A stretch of DNA of 64,000 nt from GCA-2731375 sp964631725 (GTDB taxonomy: Bacteria; Pseudomonadota; Alphaproteobacteria; GCA-2731375): positions 1-64,000 of the forward strand of contig CAZVYX010000003.1 of NCBI GenBank assembly GCA_964631725.1. Reading direction: 5' to 3'. The position numbers and the translations under genes were made by a program. Below, in pieces: positions 61,649 through 64,000 of the stretch. Each line of letters starts with the position of its first letter. Position 1 is the first letter of the stretch. The notes beneath the pieces are model-generated. The model was not told the origin of the DNA and ran no database searches. It saw nothing but the letters and a program-made list of their open reading frames with translations.

Positions 61649-63979
61649 TCAACCACGCCGGCGGCGGAATTTGGTAGCCCGGGTACCGGCCCGGCCGCCG
61701 CTGGAACGGCCCTTGGGGCCGCGCGCGGCATCCAACATTTCCGGCGTAATCTCGGTCGCGATCTCCTTCGGCTTGTAGTCTTCGCCGCGCTTGCGCCGGG
61801 CCGCCGCAATACCGGGTGCCGCGCCGTCGCTGGAACGACCGGCGGGACCGTCGAACTTCTTGCCGCCTTCGCCGGTTAGGCCTTCCAACTCCATTTCCTC
61901 CAGCCGGCGCAGTTCGTCCCGCAAACGCGCGGCTTCCTCGAACTCCAAATCAGCGGCGGCGGCGCGCATGCGCTTTTCCAGATCCTCCATGTAGCTTTTC
62001 AGATTATGGCCGATCAGATGGTTGCGTTCCTCATCGCCGGTGTCGACAGTGACGTGATCGCCCTCGTAAACCGAGGCCAGAATATCGGCGATATTCTTCT
62101 TCACGGATTCCGGGGTGATGCCGTTGGCTTCGTTGTAGGCCATCTGCTTCTGACGCCGCCTCTCGGTCTCTTCCAAGGCCTGGTTGAGACTTTGCGTGCG
62201 CTTGTCCGCATACAGGATCACCCGGCCATCCACATTGCGCGCCGCCCGTCCGATGGTCTGCACCAATGAAGTGGTGGAGCGCAAAAAGCCTTCCTTGTCC
62301 GCATCCAGGATCGCCACCAGGGCGCATTCGGGAATATCCAGCCCCTCGCGCAACAGGTTGATGCCGACAAGAATATCGAACACGCCCAGACGCAGATCGC
62401 GGATAATTTCGATCCGCTCCAGCGTATCGATGTCGGAATGCATATAGCGCACCTTCAGGCCCGCCTCGTGCATATACTCGGTCAGATCCTCGGCCATGCG
62501 CTTGGTCAGGGTGGTGACCAGAACCCGGCCCCCGGCGCCGGTCACATCCCGGCATTCGGCGATCAGGTCGTCGACCTGATGCTCCACGGGGCGGATAATG
62601 CAGGTTGGATCGATCAAGCCCGTGGGGCGGATCACCTGCTCGGTAAAGACGCCGTCCGTGCGCTCCAACTCCCACTTGCCCGGCGTGGCGGAGATGAACA
62701 TGCTTTGCGGCCGCATCACCTCCCATTCGGAAAACTTCAGCGGCCGGTTATCAACGCAGGACGGCAGCCGGAAACCGAACTCCGACAGGGTCCATTTGCG
62801 CCGGTAGTCGCCCCGGAACATACCGCCCAGTTGCGGCACCGTGACGTGGCTTTCATCAAGGACGATCAGGGCATCTTCGGGCAGGTATTCAAACAGCGTC
62901 GGCGGCGGCTCGCCGGGATTGCGCCCGGTCAGATAGCGGGAATAGTTCTCGATACCGGGGCAGAATCCAGCGGCATCCATCATCTCCAGATCCAGCATGA
63001 TGCGCTGTTCCAGACGCTCGGCCTCCAACAACATGCCGTTCTTGCGCAGCAGTTCCAGTTGTTCCACCAACTCCGCCTTGATGCCCTTCATGGCCTGCTG
63101 CAAGGTCGGGCGGGGCGTCACGTAATGGCTGTTGGCGTAGACGCGAACCTTTTTGAAAGTATCGGCGCGCTGTCCGGTCAGGGGATCGAACTCAACAATC
63201 TCCTCCAACTCATCACCGAACAGAACAAAGCGCCAGGCCTGATCCTCCAAATGCGCCGGCCACAACTCAACCACATCGCCCCGCACCCGGAAGGTGCCCC
63301 GGCCGAAGAAATTGTCGTTGCGGCGGTACTGCAAATCGACGAAGCCCTTTAAAAGCGCATTGCGGTCAACCGTCGCGCCCACTTTGAGATCCATGGTCAT
63401 CTTGGAATAAGTCTCGACCGAGCCGATACCGTAGATGCAGGAGACCGAGGCCACGATGATCACATCATCCCGTTCCAGCAGGGAACGGGTGGCGGCATGG
63501 CGCATGCGGTCGATCTGTTGGTTGATATGCGCCTCCTTCTCGATATAGGTATCGGTGCGCGGCACATAGGCCTCGGGCTGATAGTAGTCATAGTAGGAAA
63601 CGAAATACTCCACCGCGTTGTTGGGAAAAAAGCCCTTCATCTCGCCATAAAGCTGCGCCGCCAGGGTTTTGTTGGGCGCCAACACCAGGGTCGGCCGCTG
63701 GGTTCGTTGAATAACCTGCGCCACGGTATAGGTCTTGCCCGACCCCGTTACCCCCAATAGTACCTGATTCTGTTCCCCCGCCTCCACGCCGGCAACCAGT
63801 TCGGTGATGGCCTGGGGCTGATCGCCAGCGGGTTCGTATTCCGACACCAGCTCGAACGCCCGCCCGCCCTCGCCCTTCTCGGGCCGGGCAATGGGCGCCG
63901 GCACCCAGGTCGCCTGTTCCGCCTCGGCCAGGGACTGTTCGAAGCTGCCCCGGATCTGTTTCATGGATGTGTGTGCCAT
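61649..63979 (-). CDS. uvrB: Excinuclease ABC subunit B
   Basis: The 776-aa protein has Walker A GVTGSGKT (76-83), the beta-hairpin region YYDYYQPEAYVPRTDTYIEK, helicase motifs (LIVLDESHVTVPQ, TATPG, INLLREGLDIPE, QTIGRAARN) and the UVR motif LEKRMRAAAADLEFEEAARL near 685-705. Beyond it a ~70-residue basic, Gly/Arg-rich C-terminal extension ends in TRATKFRRRRG, common in alphaproteobacterial UvrB. It is the damage-verification subunit of nucleotide-excision repair. Confidence 0.95.
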   Translation of the reverse strand: MAHTSMKQIRGSFEQSLAEAEQATWVPAPIARPEKGEGGRAFELVSEYEPAGDQPQAITELVAGVEAGEQNQVLLGVTGSGKTYTVAQVIQRTQRPTLVLAPNKTLAAQLYGEMKGFFPNNAVEYFVSYYDYYQPEAYVPRTDTYIEKEAHINQQIDRMRHAATRSLLERDDVIIVASVSCIYGIGSVETYSKMTMDLKVGATVDRNALLKGFVDLQYRRNDNFFGRGTFRVRGDVVELWPAHLEDQAWRFVLFGDELEEIVEFDPLTGQRADTFKKVRVYANSHYVTPRPTLQQAMKGIKAELVEQLELLRKNGMLLEAERLEQRIMLDLEMMDAAGFCPGIENYSRYLTGRNPGEPPPTLFEYLPEDALIVLDESHVTVPQLGGMFRGDYRRKWTLSEFGFRLPSCVDNRPLKFSEWEVMRPQSMFISATPGKWELERTDGVFTEQVIRPTGLIDPTCIIRPVEHQVDDLIAECRDVTGAGGRVLVTTLTKRMAEDLTEYMHEAGLKVRYMHSDIDTLERIEIIRDLRLGVFDILVGINLLREGLDIPECALVAILDADKEGFLRSTTSLVQTIGRAARNVDGRVILYADKRTQSLNQALEETERRRQKQMAYNEANGITPESVKKNIADILASVYEGDHVTVDTGDEERNHLIGHNLKSYMEDLEKRMRAAAADLEFEEAARLRDELRRLEEMELEGLTGEGGKKFDGPAGRSSDGAAPGIAAARRKRGEDYKPKEIATEITPEMLDAARGPKGRSSGGRAGTRATKFRRRRG

Positions 63980-63985
63980 GGGATC

Positions 63986-63991
63986 AGTATA
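63986..63991 (-). promoter_or_regulatory. TATACT -10-like box at the uvrB start
   Basis: On the minus strand TATACT (63991 to 63986) ends 6 bp before the uvrB ATG at 63979. If real, transcription would begin at or next to the ATG, giving a leaderless message, or translation may start at the in-frame ATG 63964. The -35 region would lie beyond the window. Confidence 0.35.
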
Positions 63992-64000
63992 ACCGATTTT

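Overview
The window is a high-GC, gene-dense chromosomal segment of an alphaproteobacterium, most likely a Rhodospirillales-type environmental organism. The evidence is the bamD-recN-ligA gene order, a UbiH-type hydroxylase, a PodJ-like N-terminal module, an aerobic CO-dehydrogenase-type molybdenum hydroxylase operon, several LLM-type flavin/F420 oxidoreductases and frequent GTG/TTG starts. I saw no tRNA, rRNA, CRISPR array, IS element or prophage. The taxonomic call is inference.

Layout. 0-6.5 kb: a secreted FecR-domain protein, then a divergent thiamine-diphosphate locus. On the minus strand this holds an acetolactate-synthase-like enzyme plus an unrecognised protein built from two copies of one ~88-residue unit; on the plus strand it holds E1 alpha/beta dehydrogenase subunits, followed by a PodJ-like coiled-coil protein. 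6.5-15 kb: PdeM-type nuclease, dimethylglycine-dehydrogenase-like FAD/GcvT enzyme, NDUFAF6-like protein, MFS transporter, then a minus-strand run of LLM oxidoreductase, carboxyltransferase and a small ACT-like protein. 15-24.6 kb: one long minus-strand cluster in the order coxG, coxS, coxL, coxM, coxD, coxE, split xdhC (two genes), and a molybdopterin-binding/MobA-like fusion. This is a self-contained module of enzyme plus maturation for a form II CoxL-type hydroxylase.

24.6-35.7 kb: a mixed metabolic region with dienelactone hydrolase, a His/Arg-rich secreted protein, SthA transhydrogenase, a choline-sulfatase-like sulfatase, a cytochrome P450 interrupted by one in-frame amber codon, a secreted Cache protein, a Cys-less maleate-isomerase-family protein, nitroreductase, cupin and crotonase. 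35.7-41.2 kb: the ligA-recN-bamD block and an XRE regulator. 41.3-50.5 kb: LLM oxidoreductase, glutamine amidotransferase, GNAT, CspA, BKACE enzyme, SDR with MarR regulator, then a gentisate-type ring-cleavage cluster (ferredoxin, gentisate dioxygenase, unknown protein, fumarylpyruvate-hydrolase-like FAH) ending in exonuclease III. 50.6-64 kb: a GAF/five-PAS hybrid histidine kinase, UbiH-type hydroxylase, a frameshifted amidase, an Old-Yellow-Enzyme, a ParDE-type toxin-antitoxin pair, another LLM oxidoreductase, a VOC protein, a tandem pair of PAS-type paralogues and uvrB at the right edge.

Most interesting leads: the duplicated unknown protein beside the ThDP enzyme (2813-3622), the amber-interrupted P450 (31056-32414), the form II CoxL operon with an atypical active-site loop and split/fused maturation factors, the tandem PAS pair, the His/Arg-rich secreted protein and its repeat-containing promoter region, and the unknown protein inside the gentisate cluster. 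All functional statements rest on motif reading by eye; no database search was run.
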